This document shows positions 1-5,616 of a stretch of 9,405 nt of DNA, in pieces. Position numbers and translations under genes: made by a program. Source of the DNA: Clostridiales bacterium. GTDB lineage: Bacteria > Bacillota > Clostridia > Christensenellales > Borkfalkiaceae. Within the stretch, counting starts at the first letter, position 1. The number at the start of each line of letters is the position of its first letter. Where the stretch lies: positions 120,548 to 129,952 of the forward strand of contig DPGH01000002.1 in NCBI GenBank assembly GCA_003523255.1, read 5' to 3'. The notes below the pieces were generated by a model, which ran no database searches, was not told where the DNA came from, and was given only the letters and a program-made list of their open reading frames with translations.

Positions 1-338
1 CCGCCGCCGCCGAATTTACCGCCGGCGTGCAGTTTGGTCAAAACGACTTCTACCGCGGAAATACCCTCGGTATGATGAATGGCGGTAGGTATACCCCTGC
101 CGTTGTCTTTAACCGTACAAGACCCGTCCGCGTTTATTATCACCGTTATGGTGTCGCAATAACCGGACAAAGCCTCGTCGATAGAGTTGTCTACTATTTC
201 GTGAACGAGATGATGGAGACCCCTTACGTCGGTAGAACCGATGTACATGCCGGGTCTTTTTCTTACAGGGTCAAGCCCCTCGAGAACCTGAATCTGCCCC
301 TCGCCGTAGCCTGCGTTGTTTTTACTTTGATTATCCAT
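1..338 (-). CDS. gyrB: DNA gyrase subunit B, N-terminal part (cut by window edge)
   Basis: ATPase subunit of DNA gyrase, which uses ATP to put negative supercoils into DNA. Only the first 112 residues are present; the gene runs off the left edge. The translation from the ATG at 338 shows the usual opening (QVLEGLDPVRKRPGMYIG), the GHKL N-box EIVDNSIDEALSG with the catalytic Glu and Mg-binding Asn, the ATP-binding DNGRGIP loop, and KLHAGGKFGGGG just before the edge. The RGLHHLVHEIVDNS wording favours GyrB over ParE, but the distinguishing C-terminal part is missing. The ribosome binding site is weak (GGGTGA, about 7 bases before the ATG). The gene diverges from a small cysteine-rich gene and its promoter overlaps that gene's promoter. 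Confidence 0.9.
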   Translation of the reverse strand, partial: MDNQSKNNAGYGEGQIQVLEGLDPVRKRPGMYIGSTDVRGLHHLVHEIVDNSIDEALSGYCDTITVIINADGSCTVKDNGRGIPTAIHHTEGISAVEVVLTKLHAGGKFGGG

Positions 339-366
339 AAATTCACCCGTAGCGTTTAATGTTAAT

Positions 367-395
367 ATTGTAACATATCCGGAGAAAATAGACAA
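367..395 (-). promoter_or_regulatory. gyrB promoter (sigma-A type, extended -10)
   Basis: On the minus strand: -35 TTGTCT (395-390), a 17-base spacer, and -10 TACAAT (372-367) with a TG one base upstream, which makes an extended -10. Transcription would start near 360, giving a leader of about 22 bases before the gyrB ATG. The -35 box lies on the same bases as the -35 box of the plus-strand promoter. Confidence 0.7.
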
Positions 396-417
396 GCGAT
401 TCAGAAACATTTATAAT
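389..417 (+). promoter_or_regulatory. promoter of the small cysteine-rich gene (sigma-A type)
   Basis: TAGACA (389-394, one mismatch to TTGACA), a 17-base spacer, and a perfect TATAAT (412-417). The start would be near 424, leaving a leader of about 65 bases before the ATG at 489. It points away from gyrB, and five of its six -35 bases are also the gyrB -35 bases, so RNA polymerase should not be able to occupy both at once. Confidence 0.65.
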
Positions 418-464
418 ATATAATATGTTTAAATATATTATATACGCGTGCATACGCGCGCATA
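417..464. other. AT-only hairpin next to an alternating pyrimidine-purine tract
   Basis: Bases 417-426 and 435-444 are perfect inverted copies made only of A and T, with an 8-base loop. Overlapping this, bases 439-464 alternate pyrimidine and purine without a break for 26 bases. Its core (445-462) is built of CG, TG and CA steps, the composition known to favour left-handed Z-DNA under negative supercoiling. Both elements lie in the untranslated leader of the plus-strand gene, just upstream of the gyrB promoter. A role in sensing supercoiling is inference. Confidence 0.5.
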
Positions 465-488
465 AAGAATTAAAACCCTGCTTATACT

Positions 489-635
489 ATGCGTATGAAG
501 TTTTGTAACGATTGCAAAAAATATTTGAGAGAAGAAGAGTGCAGAACCTGCCCCGACTGCGGCGCGGTTTACTGCGAACAATGTTTTGAAAAAAACAAAA
601 AAATATGCCCGAAATGTTATTCGAGCATAGATTAA
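489..635 (+). CDS. 48-residue cysteine-rich protein, probable zinc-binding ribbon
   Basis: I do not recognise a named family. The protein has nine cysteines in 48 residues, arranged as C6-x2-C9, C18-x2-C21-x2-C24, C29-x2-C32 and C40-x2-C43. These CxxC knuckles could bind one or two zinc ions in a treble-clef or RING-like fold. It is hydrophilic, with no signal peptide or membrane segment. Start choice: ATG at 489 or 495; an in-frame stop at 471 excludes earlier starts, and neither ATG has a clear Shine-Dalgarno site. It is the only plus-strand protein gene here, has a good promoter at 389-417 and converges on the M50-like gene 25 bases beyond its stop. The cysteine spacing makes a chance reading frame unlikely. 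Zinc binding is inferred from the pattern. Confidence 0.7.
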   Translation: MRMKFCNDCKKYLREEECRTCPDCGAVYCEQCFEKNKKICPKCYSSID

Positions 636-660
636 AACGATTATATTTCGGTAAACGCGC

Positions 661-1767
661 TTAAATCGGCTTAAAATCGCCGTTTTTAAGTTTGTCGATT
701 AGTTTTTTCTCCATATCACCCAAACCCTTTACAGGGCAAAGAGAAGCCTCTTTAACGGCTTTTTTATAAAACCTTTCGACTCCTTCGGGTTCGCCGAGCA
801 CGTTTGCCGCGTAAGCCGCTTTAACCCTTACGGTTGCGGCGTCGTTTACGTTGTTGAGATATTTCTCGAGTTCGTAAGCGAGGTCGTCGGCGGCGTTCGG
901 ATCGAAAGCAAACGTACTCGCGTTAAAAAGCGCGTCTGCCTTGACGACGCATGCGAAAGATTTAGGCATATATTCGGTAAGCGTTAAAAGTCTGTCCGAA
1001 ACATTTTTTGCGTTTTCGTAATCCCCACCGTCAAGATAATAATTATAGCGCGCGTTTAACAAGGTTATAAAATTAAGGTCGTCCTCCGGGAGTTGCGGAA
1101 CGCCGAAATAATAGTCCGGATTTATTTCAGACGGGGTTTTGCCGCCGTAAAGTTCCGCCTGAACGGCTAAAAGACTTAAGGTTACCTTTGTGGAGTCGTC
1201 GAGTTTTTTAAGTCCTAAAAGAACGGCTCCGTCGTTACGCGCGCCGCCGTTTTCCGCAGGAAGAGCGTTACCCAGAAAACTATACGCGCCGATAGGTACG
1301 AGCATAGCCCATAACGCGTAAACGAAAAGCGGAACGCCTTTAACGAAATACGCAGGCACGCCCGCAAGCATTAATATAAACGTGAAAAACAAACCGCCGA
1401 AGGTCATTCTTCTATACCTTGCGGCAAGATTTTCGGTAGAAGTCGGAACCGCGACGGTGCTGCCAGCCTCCTCGCCTAAAAGACAAAAAGAAAATTCGGT
1501 TTTTTTACCGCGTTTATAAAACCGGAAAAACCACACGGTTAAAGAAAGCGTTTTAAAACCGTTTGCCCCCCCGAACCATTTATGACCGAGTTCGTGAAAG
1601 AGAGTTATTATAAACCCGTCCACAACCGCACCTATCGCGAAAAACGACACCGCGGCGAAAGCGTTTGATGAATACCTTGCGTTAGACACGGAAACGGTAA
1701 GCAAAAGCAAGCCTATCGTCGCTGCGAAAGATATTACGTAATTTATTATATTTTGTTTTTTACTCAT
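661..1767 (-). CDS. M50-like membrane metalloprotease with a soluble helical C-terminal domain
   Basis: 368 residues from the ATG at 1767. A longer in-frame start exists upstream, but this ATG overlaps the preceding phosphatase gene by only 8 bases, as expected in an operon. The N-terminal half is membrane-embedded. Helices lie near residues 10-27 and 37-57, the second leading into HELGH (58-62), the zinc site of M50 (site-2-protease-like) peptidases. Two more helices lie near 124-140 and 147-166, followed by NALP...NDG (167-180), where Asp179 is placed like the third M50 zinc ligand. Residues about 190-368 are hydrophilic and alpha-helical with a TPR-like look. M50 enzymes cut within or near membranes, and SpoIVFB, which activates pro-sigma-K, is the known sporulation example. 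The substrate here is unknown. It is the last gene of the yabP operon. Confidence 0.7.
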   Translation of the reverse strand: MSKKQNIINYVISFAATIGLLLLTVSVSNARYSSNAFAAVSFFAIGAVVDGFIITLFHELGHKWFGGANGFKTLSLTVWFFRFYKRGKKTEFSFCLLGEEAGSTVAVPTSTENLAARYRRMTFGGLFFTFILMLAGVPAYFVKGVPLFVYALWAMLVPIGAYSFLGNALPAENGGARNDGAVLLGLKKLDDSTKVTLSLLAVQAELYGGKTPSEINPDYYFGVPQLPEDDLNFITLLNARYNYYLDGGDYENAKNVSDRLLTLTEYMPKSFACVVKADALFNASTFAFDPNAADDLAYELEKYLNNVNDAATVRVKAAYAANVLGEPEGVERFYKKAVKEASLCPVKGLGDMEKKLIDKLKNGDFKPI

Positions 1768-2623
1768 GTGCGTTGACCTTTTCGTGTAAATAACCTTCGA
1801 GATTATCCGACTCTTTAACCGTAATCTCTTCCGCACGGACGTATTCCGCTATTCTGTACAACAACCTCGCGCCGGAAGCGATTATACGCGCGCGCCCTTT
1901 TTGCAAACCTTTTATTTTCTCTCGCTCCGAAAGCGGAGTTTGCAAAAGTTTTTCCGATATTCTTTTAAGTTCGCTCGTTTTAATAACGTATCCGTCTACC
2001 CTTTTCGGGTCGTACGGCTCTAATTCCATATCCATCGCGGCAAGGCTCGTGGCGGTGCCGCCCACGGCGTAAAACTTTACTTCGGGCACGACGCCGTATT
2101 CGGAAAGTTTTTTATCCAAAAACCCGTCAAGAGAAGAAAAATCGTCCGAAAAGGCGTCGGTTAAGCGTACGGCGCCGGTATCTAAACTGTGCGCGTAAAT
2201 TATCTCGTCGCCGCGTTTTACCACGACTTCCGCACTGCCGCCGCCGACGTCTATAACTCCGCCGCTCGAGTTCCCGAGCGCGCCCGCCGCGCCGAGCCGA
2301 GCCTCGGTTTTACCGTCTATCACGTCCATGTCAAGACCTGTAACGGTTTTGACCTTTTTTATAAACTCTGCGGAGTTTAACGACTGCCTGACCGCCGCCG
2401 TAGCGAAAACGTATGTTTTACTCGCGCCGAAAACCGCGCCTTGCGATTTAAATTCCGCAATCGCGGCGGCTGTGTTTTGCATATAAGGTTCGCTTAAAAC
2501 TCCGCTTGCCGCAAGACCCGTGGCAAGCCCTGTAACACGCGCGCTTTTTTTAATGGTTTTGCCGTTTTCGCTCAAAAGCATTCTGACGGAGTTTGAACCC
2601 ACGTCTATAACGCAATATTTCAT
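1760..2623 (-). CDS. ppx: Ppx/GppA-family phosphatase (exopolyphosphatase type)
   Basis: 287 residues, one domain pair of the ASKHA (sugar kinase/actin) fold. The family removes phosphate from polyphosphate or converts pppGpp to ppGpp. Visible motifs: the phosphate-1 loop DVGSNSVRM (7-15), Glu107 in GKTEARLG (the expected catalytic Glu), the phosphate-2 loop DVGGGS (125-130) and the GGTATS loop (188-193). There is no C-terminal HD domain, so it is the short form. Where many relatives have Arg-Ala-Asp near the C-terminus, this protein reads RAR (244-246). It starts 3 bases after the divIC stop with no clear ribosome binding site, suggesting translational coupling, and overlaps the protease gene by 8 bases. 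Polyphosphate and pppGpp activity cannot be told apart from sequence. Confidence 0.88.
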   Translation of the reverse strand: MKYCVIDVGSNSVRMLLSENGKTIKKSARVTGLATGLAASGVLSEPYMQNTAAAIAEFKSQGAVFGASKTYVFATAAVRQSLNSAEFIKKVKTVTGLDMDVIDGKTEARLGAAGALGNSSGGVIDVGGGSAEVVVKRGDEIIYAHSLDTGAVRLTDAFSDDFSSLDGFLDKKLSEYGVVPEVKFYAVGGTATSLAAMDMELEPYDPKRVDGYVIKTSELKRISEKLLQTPLSEREKIKGLQKGRARIIASGARLLYRIAEYVRAEEITVKESDNLEGYLHEKVNAHE

Positions 2624-2626
2624 AAA

Positions 2627-2902
2627 TCAGTTTTTAAGTATCTTGTCCCCGTCGAAAACGTAACCGAGTTCTCTCGCGCGGAGTTCGATCCACCAGCGGG
2701 CGGAACGCGCCTCGAGTGTGTCGTCGCCTTCTTCAATCAGCCGTTCGTATTCGGCGATTGCGGCGTCTAACTCGCTTTCTTTGTCTTTGAGCACTTTTAT
2801 GGATATCAGTTGATAAATCATCACCGCGAGAAGTATTACGAGAAGGAGCACCGCCCCCACCGTCGCGGAGATTATCAGTTTTTTCGTTTTCGTTTCGTCC
2901 AT
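2627..2902 (-). CDS. divIC: DivIC/FtsB-type septum formation protein
   Basis: 91 residues from the ATG at 2902. A charged N-terminus (KTKK) is followed by one membrane helix (about 9-31), a coiled-coil stretch (about 34-60) and the family ending RARELGYVFDGDKI. FtsB/DivIC proteins join FtsL and DivIB/FtsQ in the divisome and help activate septal wall synthesis. The place after yabP and yabQ is the same as in Bacillus, which supports DivIC. An earlier in-frame start (2965) would add 21 residues inside yabQ and has no support. The preceding bases contain AAAG next to the ATG rather than a strong ribosome binding site. Confidence 0.85.
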   Translation of the reverse strand: MDETKTKKLIISATVGAVLLLVILLAVMIYQLISIKVLKDKESELDAAIAEYERLIEEGDDTLEARSARWWIELRARELGYVFDGDKILKN

Positions 2903-3236
2903 CTTTAGTCTTTGCCTTTTTGTTTTTACGGATATTATTATATAACTTTTTAAATATATTTGCAACTATTACGTTAAAACTTTTAAAGTACAGTAGCGCG
3001 CCGAGCAAAACCCCTGCAAACATATACGCGCGAAGAGTGGGAAACTTTAACGCGAACGAATAAACTATAAATCCCGCCGCCGAAAGCGCGCAGAACAAAA
3101 CGTCCGATATTACGCCGAAAGGTTTTAATCTGCAAAGCCGTTTAAATCCTGCGGAAATCGACAATAACACTCCCGCTATGCAGCCGTACGCCAGGCATGC
3201 GACGAAAACGTAAAACTGTCCGCCGGAAACGAACAT
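2733..3236 (-). CDS. yabQ: YabQ-like spore cortex membrane protein, probable frame break near the C-terminus
   Basis: In Bacillus YabQ is a mother-cell membrane protein needed for spore cortex formation. The first roughly 100 residues here are a good match in character: helices at about 7-27, 43-63 and 70-90 and a basic end. The identification rests mainly on the position between yabP and divIC. The start shares one base with the yabP stop (TAATG), so translation is probably coupled. As written, the frame gives 167 residues and runs 170 bases into divIC, ending in an arginine-rich tail that is simply divIC read in another frame. One extra A in the run at 2917-2921 would instead give Lys-Gly-Lys-Asp and a TAA at 2907-2905, two bases before the divIC ATG. 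The true protein is therefore probably about 110 residues. Confidence 0.75.
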   Translation of the reverse strand: MFVSGGQFYVFVACLAYGCIAGVLLSISAGFKRLCRLKPFGVISDVLFCALSAAGFIVYSFALKFPTLRAYMFAGVLLGALLYFKSFNVIVANIFKKLYNNIRKNKKAKTKDGRNENEKTDNLRDGGGGAPSRNTSRGDDLSTDIHKSAQRQRKRVRRRNRRIRTAD

Positions 3237-3496
3237 TACTTAAACAACCTTTTAATAAGCGGTTGTTTTTTCGCGGCGTACTTGATTTCGGTAAAAACGC
3301 CGTCTGCGGACAGTGCGCCCGTGGCTTTGTTAAACGCCGTTATTTTTATTTTTTCACCGCAAATAAAAAGTTTATTCCCCGCAACGGTAAGTTTTAACGA
3401 ATTTTCCGTAAAACCGTCCACCGTTTCAACCCCGCTCATGTTAAGGCGTTTTCTCCCGATAAGTTCTATTCTGTCGTTATTGACCGTTTCCGCCAT
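3236..3496 (-). CDS. yabP: YabP/YqfC-family sporulation protein
   Basis: 86 residues from the ATG at 3496. An AAGGAG site (3510-3505) lies 8 bases upstream; a TTG at 3502 is in frame but only 2 bases from that site, so it is less likely. The sequence has the family pattern of a short beta-rich protein: LNMSGVETVDGFTENSL, then LTVAGNKLFICGEKI, then KATGALSADGVFTEIKY. Members are small soluble proteins made in the mother cell under sigma-E and needed for cortex assembly, with YabQ as operon partner. It heads the five-gene minus-strand operon. A weak sigma-E-like -10 (CATATCAT, 3532-3525) lies upstream, but no convincing -35. Confidence 0.88.
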   Translation of the reverse strand: MAETVNNDRIELIGRKRLNMSGVETVDGFTENSLKLTVAGNKLFICGEKIKITAFNKATGALSADGVFTEIKYAAKKQPLIKRLFK

Positions 3497-3558
3497 ACGC
3501 AATTCTCCTTTTTACGTTTACTTTATGATATGCGTGTCATTCTCCGATTAAAACAAAT

Positions 3559-3588
3559 AAAAAACGATTCGTTTATAAAAACGAATCG
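3559..3588 (-). terminator. intrinsic terminator of the phosphoesterase-EIIC operon
   Basis: A perfect 10-bp stem (3579-3588 with 3565-3574) and a 4-base loop, followed on the minus strand by six T (3564-3559) and more T-rich sequence. It sits 26 bases after the EIIC stop and before the yabP operon, so it should separate the two transcripts. Confidence 0.85.
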
Positions 3589-3613
3589 CCTTATATATGT
3601 TCGATTTAATTTT

Positions 3614-4804
3614 TTATTCGGGAAGTTTCATATCGCCGAATGCGATAACTCCCTTTTTACGGAGCAATTCGGACGATAAAAGACTTATCGCCGCGGGTAT
3701 TATAAACATACAAAGCACAATCGAAATCGCGGTTTTTACGCCCGGTATTCCCGCGGCGGCGTTAGCGTCTATCGTACCGAAAACGCCCACGAGCCCGCTG
3801 GTACCCATTCCTCCGCCGCTCGGAGTGCAACGCATGTCGAGAAGAACCGCTACGAGTCCTGCAAACACGCTCGCTATTATTTCGGGAAGCATTATAACGG
3901 GTTTTTTCATTATGTTAGGAATTTGCAACATGCTCGTGCCGAGCCCCTGCGATATTAAACCGGAAAAGCCGTTTTCGCGATAACTCGACACCGCAAAACC
4001 AACCATATGCGCCGCGCACCCCGCGACCGCCGCGCCGCCCGCTATGGCGAAAACCGCCGTGTTTTCAGGCAGTTTAGCCGTTTCAGAAGTCGCTATCGCT
4101 ATCCATATCGCCGCAGAAGAAGTCGGCATGGTTAAAAGCACGCCCATTACCACCGATATAAGTATGCCCGTTATAATTTTAACAGCCGCGCCCGCGTTTA
4201 TGGTTATTACCAAAAGTTCGGCAAACAAGTCGATAAGTTTGATAAACGGATACGCAACGTAAATACCCGCAAAACACATTAAAATCATACCAAGGGGTAT
4301 AAATATTATATCGAATTTTGTTTTGCCCGCATAAAGACTTGCTATTTCTATCGTGAAAAGCGAAACGACGTATGCGCCTATAGGGTTACCCGGTTTACCG
4401 AATACATCCGCCCCGAAAGTACCGCCTATGATATTGAGAGCAAACGCGCCGACAAAGCCGGTAACCGCCGCCGTAAACACGACGAGAGGTTTTGCCTCGA
4501 GTTTGTAGGCTATGCCGATACCTATACCCGCGCCCATTAAAAATTTAGCGGAGGTCGCAAAAGCGATTAAAATTCTGCCCGCTATATTTTCCGTGCCTAT
4601 CCATTTTGCGAACATTTCAAGTATCGTGCCGGCAATAAGCGTTGCGAAAAGACCTAACGACATACCGGAAAATGCAGTTATGAAATAGCGTTTAGGCAGG
4701 TTTTTAAGATAGGTCTTAAAAGCGTTCGGCTTGTCTGCAGGTTCGGTTTGCCCTTCGCTAACGGGCAGCCTCTCTTCGTTAATAGGTGTTTGTTCTTCGC
4801 TCAT
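3614..4804 (-). CDS. PTS EIIC-type membrane transporter (PTS_EIIC_2-like)
   Basis: 396 residues from the ATG at 4804, which overlaps the upstream stop as ATGA and has GGAG about 7 bases before it. A longer start (13 more residues) would lie inside the neighbour and is not preferred. The first 30 or so residues are acidic and polar; the rest is a hydrophobic bundle of about nine to ten helices with Gly/Ala-rich segments (for example MGAGIGIGIAYKLEAKP, LLTMPTSSAAIWIAIA, CTPSGGGMGTSGLVG). This matches the second EIIC family of phosphotransferase systems, which move sugars across the membrane. No EIIA, EIIB or HPr gene is in the window, so either a distant EIIB serves it or it works without phosphorylation. 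The substrate cannot be told. Confidence 0.8.
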   Translation of the reverse strand: MSEEQTPINEERLPVSEGQTEPADKPNAFKTYLKNLPKRYFITAFSGMSLGLFATLIAGTILEMFAKWIGTENIAGRILIAFATSAKFLMGAGIGIGIAYKLEAKPLVVFTAAVTGFVGAFALNIIGGTFGADVFGKPGNPIGAYVVSLFTIEIASLYAGKTKFDIIFIPLGMILMCFAGIYVAYPFIKLIDLFAELLVITINAGAAVKIITGILISVVMGVLLTMPTSSAAIWIAIATSETAKLPENTAVFAIAGGAAVAGCAAHMVGFAVSSYRENGFSGLISQGLGTSMLQIPNIMKKPVIMLPEIIASVFAGLVAVLLDMRCTPSGGGMGTSGLVGVFGTIDANAAAGIPGVKTAISIVLCMFIIPAAISLLSSELLRKKGVIAFGDMKLPE

Positions 4805-5499
4805 AATATAATCTCCGTAAGTTCGTTGTTTACCTGGTCGCAAGCGGTCAGATAGTATTTTATTCCGTTTTTAATAACGAGTTTATCGGCACGCACGTTT
4901 TTGCCGTGCAAATGCCCGTAAATCACCGCGTTTACGCCGTATTCCTCGAAAATTTTGGTAAAAAGCGTATCTTCTCTGCGCACGTTAAACGGCGGGTAAT
5001 GTATCAGCGCGACGAGTTTATCGCCCTCGCCGACAAGTTTTTTCGCCTGAAAAAGAGAAAGTTTTAAGCGTTCGGTTTCTCGTAAATAAATTTTTTCGTC
5101 GTGGGCGGAGTAGTCTGCTGAACCCGGCACACTCCAACAGCGCGAGCCGCATACAACTACGTTTTCAAACTTAATCGCGTCGTTCTGGAGAGCGAAAACG
5201 CCTTCCGGTAACATATCTCTGACTTTGCCGATACCGCTCCACCAGTAATCATGGTTACCCTTTATTATTATTTTTTTGCCTTTAAGAGGCGCAAAAAGGG
5301 CGACGTCGCTTTGCGCTTCGTCTATCGTCATCGCCCAACTTATATCGCCGCCGATTAAAACAAGGTCGTCGTCCTCTACCTTCTTTTGCCAGTCGGCAAA
5401 AATTTTATCGAGATAGCCGACCCAGTTTCCGCCGAAAACGTCCATAGGTTTATCGTTACGGGTAGAAATATGCAGGTCGCTTATCGCCCAAATCTTCAT
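4801..5499 (-). CDS. metallophosphoesterase (calcineurin-like, COG1768-type)
   Basis: 232 residues, a complete cytoplasmic calcineurin-like phosphoesterase that hydrolyses phosphate esters with two metal ions. Metal and catalytic residues are all present: Asp8 and His10 (SDLH), Asp52 (GGDISW), Asn82 and His83 (GNHDYWW), His167 (HYPP), and His196 and His198 (YGHLHG). The GGDISWAM and GNHDYWW wording and the early KPMDVFG are typical of the COG1768 group, whose natural substrate I do not know. The family's usual start, MKIxAISDLH, fixes the ATG at 5499. There is no Shine-Dalgarno site, and the best -10 box ends only 6 bases before the ATG, so the mRNA may lack a leader. Its stop overlaps the EIIC start (ATGA), implying joint translation. 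Confidence 0.88.
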   Translation of the reverse strand: MKIWAISDLHISTRNDKPMDVFGGNWVGYLDKIFADWQKKVEDDDLVLIGGDISWAMTIDEAQSDVALFAPLKGKKIIIKGNHDYWWSGIGKVRDMLPEGVFALQNDAIKFENVVVCGSRCWSVPGSADYSAHDEKIYLRETERLKLSLFQAKKLVGEGDKLVALIHYPPFNVRREDTLFTKIFEEYGVNAVIYGHLHGKNVRADKLVIKNGIKYYLTACDQVNNELTEIIL

Positions 5500-5505
5500 A
5501 CCCGT

Positions 5506-5533
5506 ATTTTAGCACATGACCGAATAAATTCAA
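5506..5533 (-). promoter_or_regulatory. promoter of the phosphoesterase-EIIC operon
   Basis: TTGAAT (5533-5528), a 16-base spacer, and TAAAAT (5511-5506) with TG one base upstream (extended -10). Only six bases separate the -10 from the ATG, so the expected start site falls on or next to the start codon. The terminator at 5558-5582 leaves little room for another promoter upstream. Confidence 0.55.
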
Positions 5534-5552
5534 AACGAAAAAAAGTCTATTA

Positions 5553-5582
5553 ACGAAAAAGCACGCTTTTTAGGCGTGCTTT
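5553..5582 (-). terminator. intrinsic terminator after the cysteine-rich gene
   Basis: A perfect 9-bp stem (5574-5582 with 5558-5566) and a 7-base loop, with a run of five T on the minus strand spanning the stem end (5560-5556). It lies 34 bases after the stop at 5617. The T run is short, so termination may be partial. Confidence 0.65.
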
Positions 5583-5616
5583 CGCGTGTTTTACCGTTTT
5601 TAGTCGGTCGCCCCGA

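Noticed and set aside
27..359. Plus-strand open frame across gyrB
   Set aside because: It is the antisense shadow of gyrB, whose conserved motifs are clear on the minus strand.
483..494. TATACT just before the small cysteine-rich gene as a leaderless promoter
   Set aside because: There is no -35 at the right distance, while the promoter at 389-417 is much better.
1765..1836. Longer N-terminus for the M50-like protein
   Set aside because: The extra residues are basic, lie inside the phosphatase gene and have no ribosome binding site; the ATG at 1767 gives a normal membrane protein start.
3500..3502. TTG start for yabP
   Set aside because: Only 2 bases separate it from AAGGAG, whereas the ATG at 3496 has an 8-base gap.
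3525..3551. Sigma-E promoter for yabP (CATATCAT)
   Set aside because: The -10 is partial and the -35 at the right spacing matches poorly, so I did not list it as a feature.
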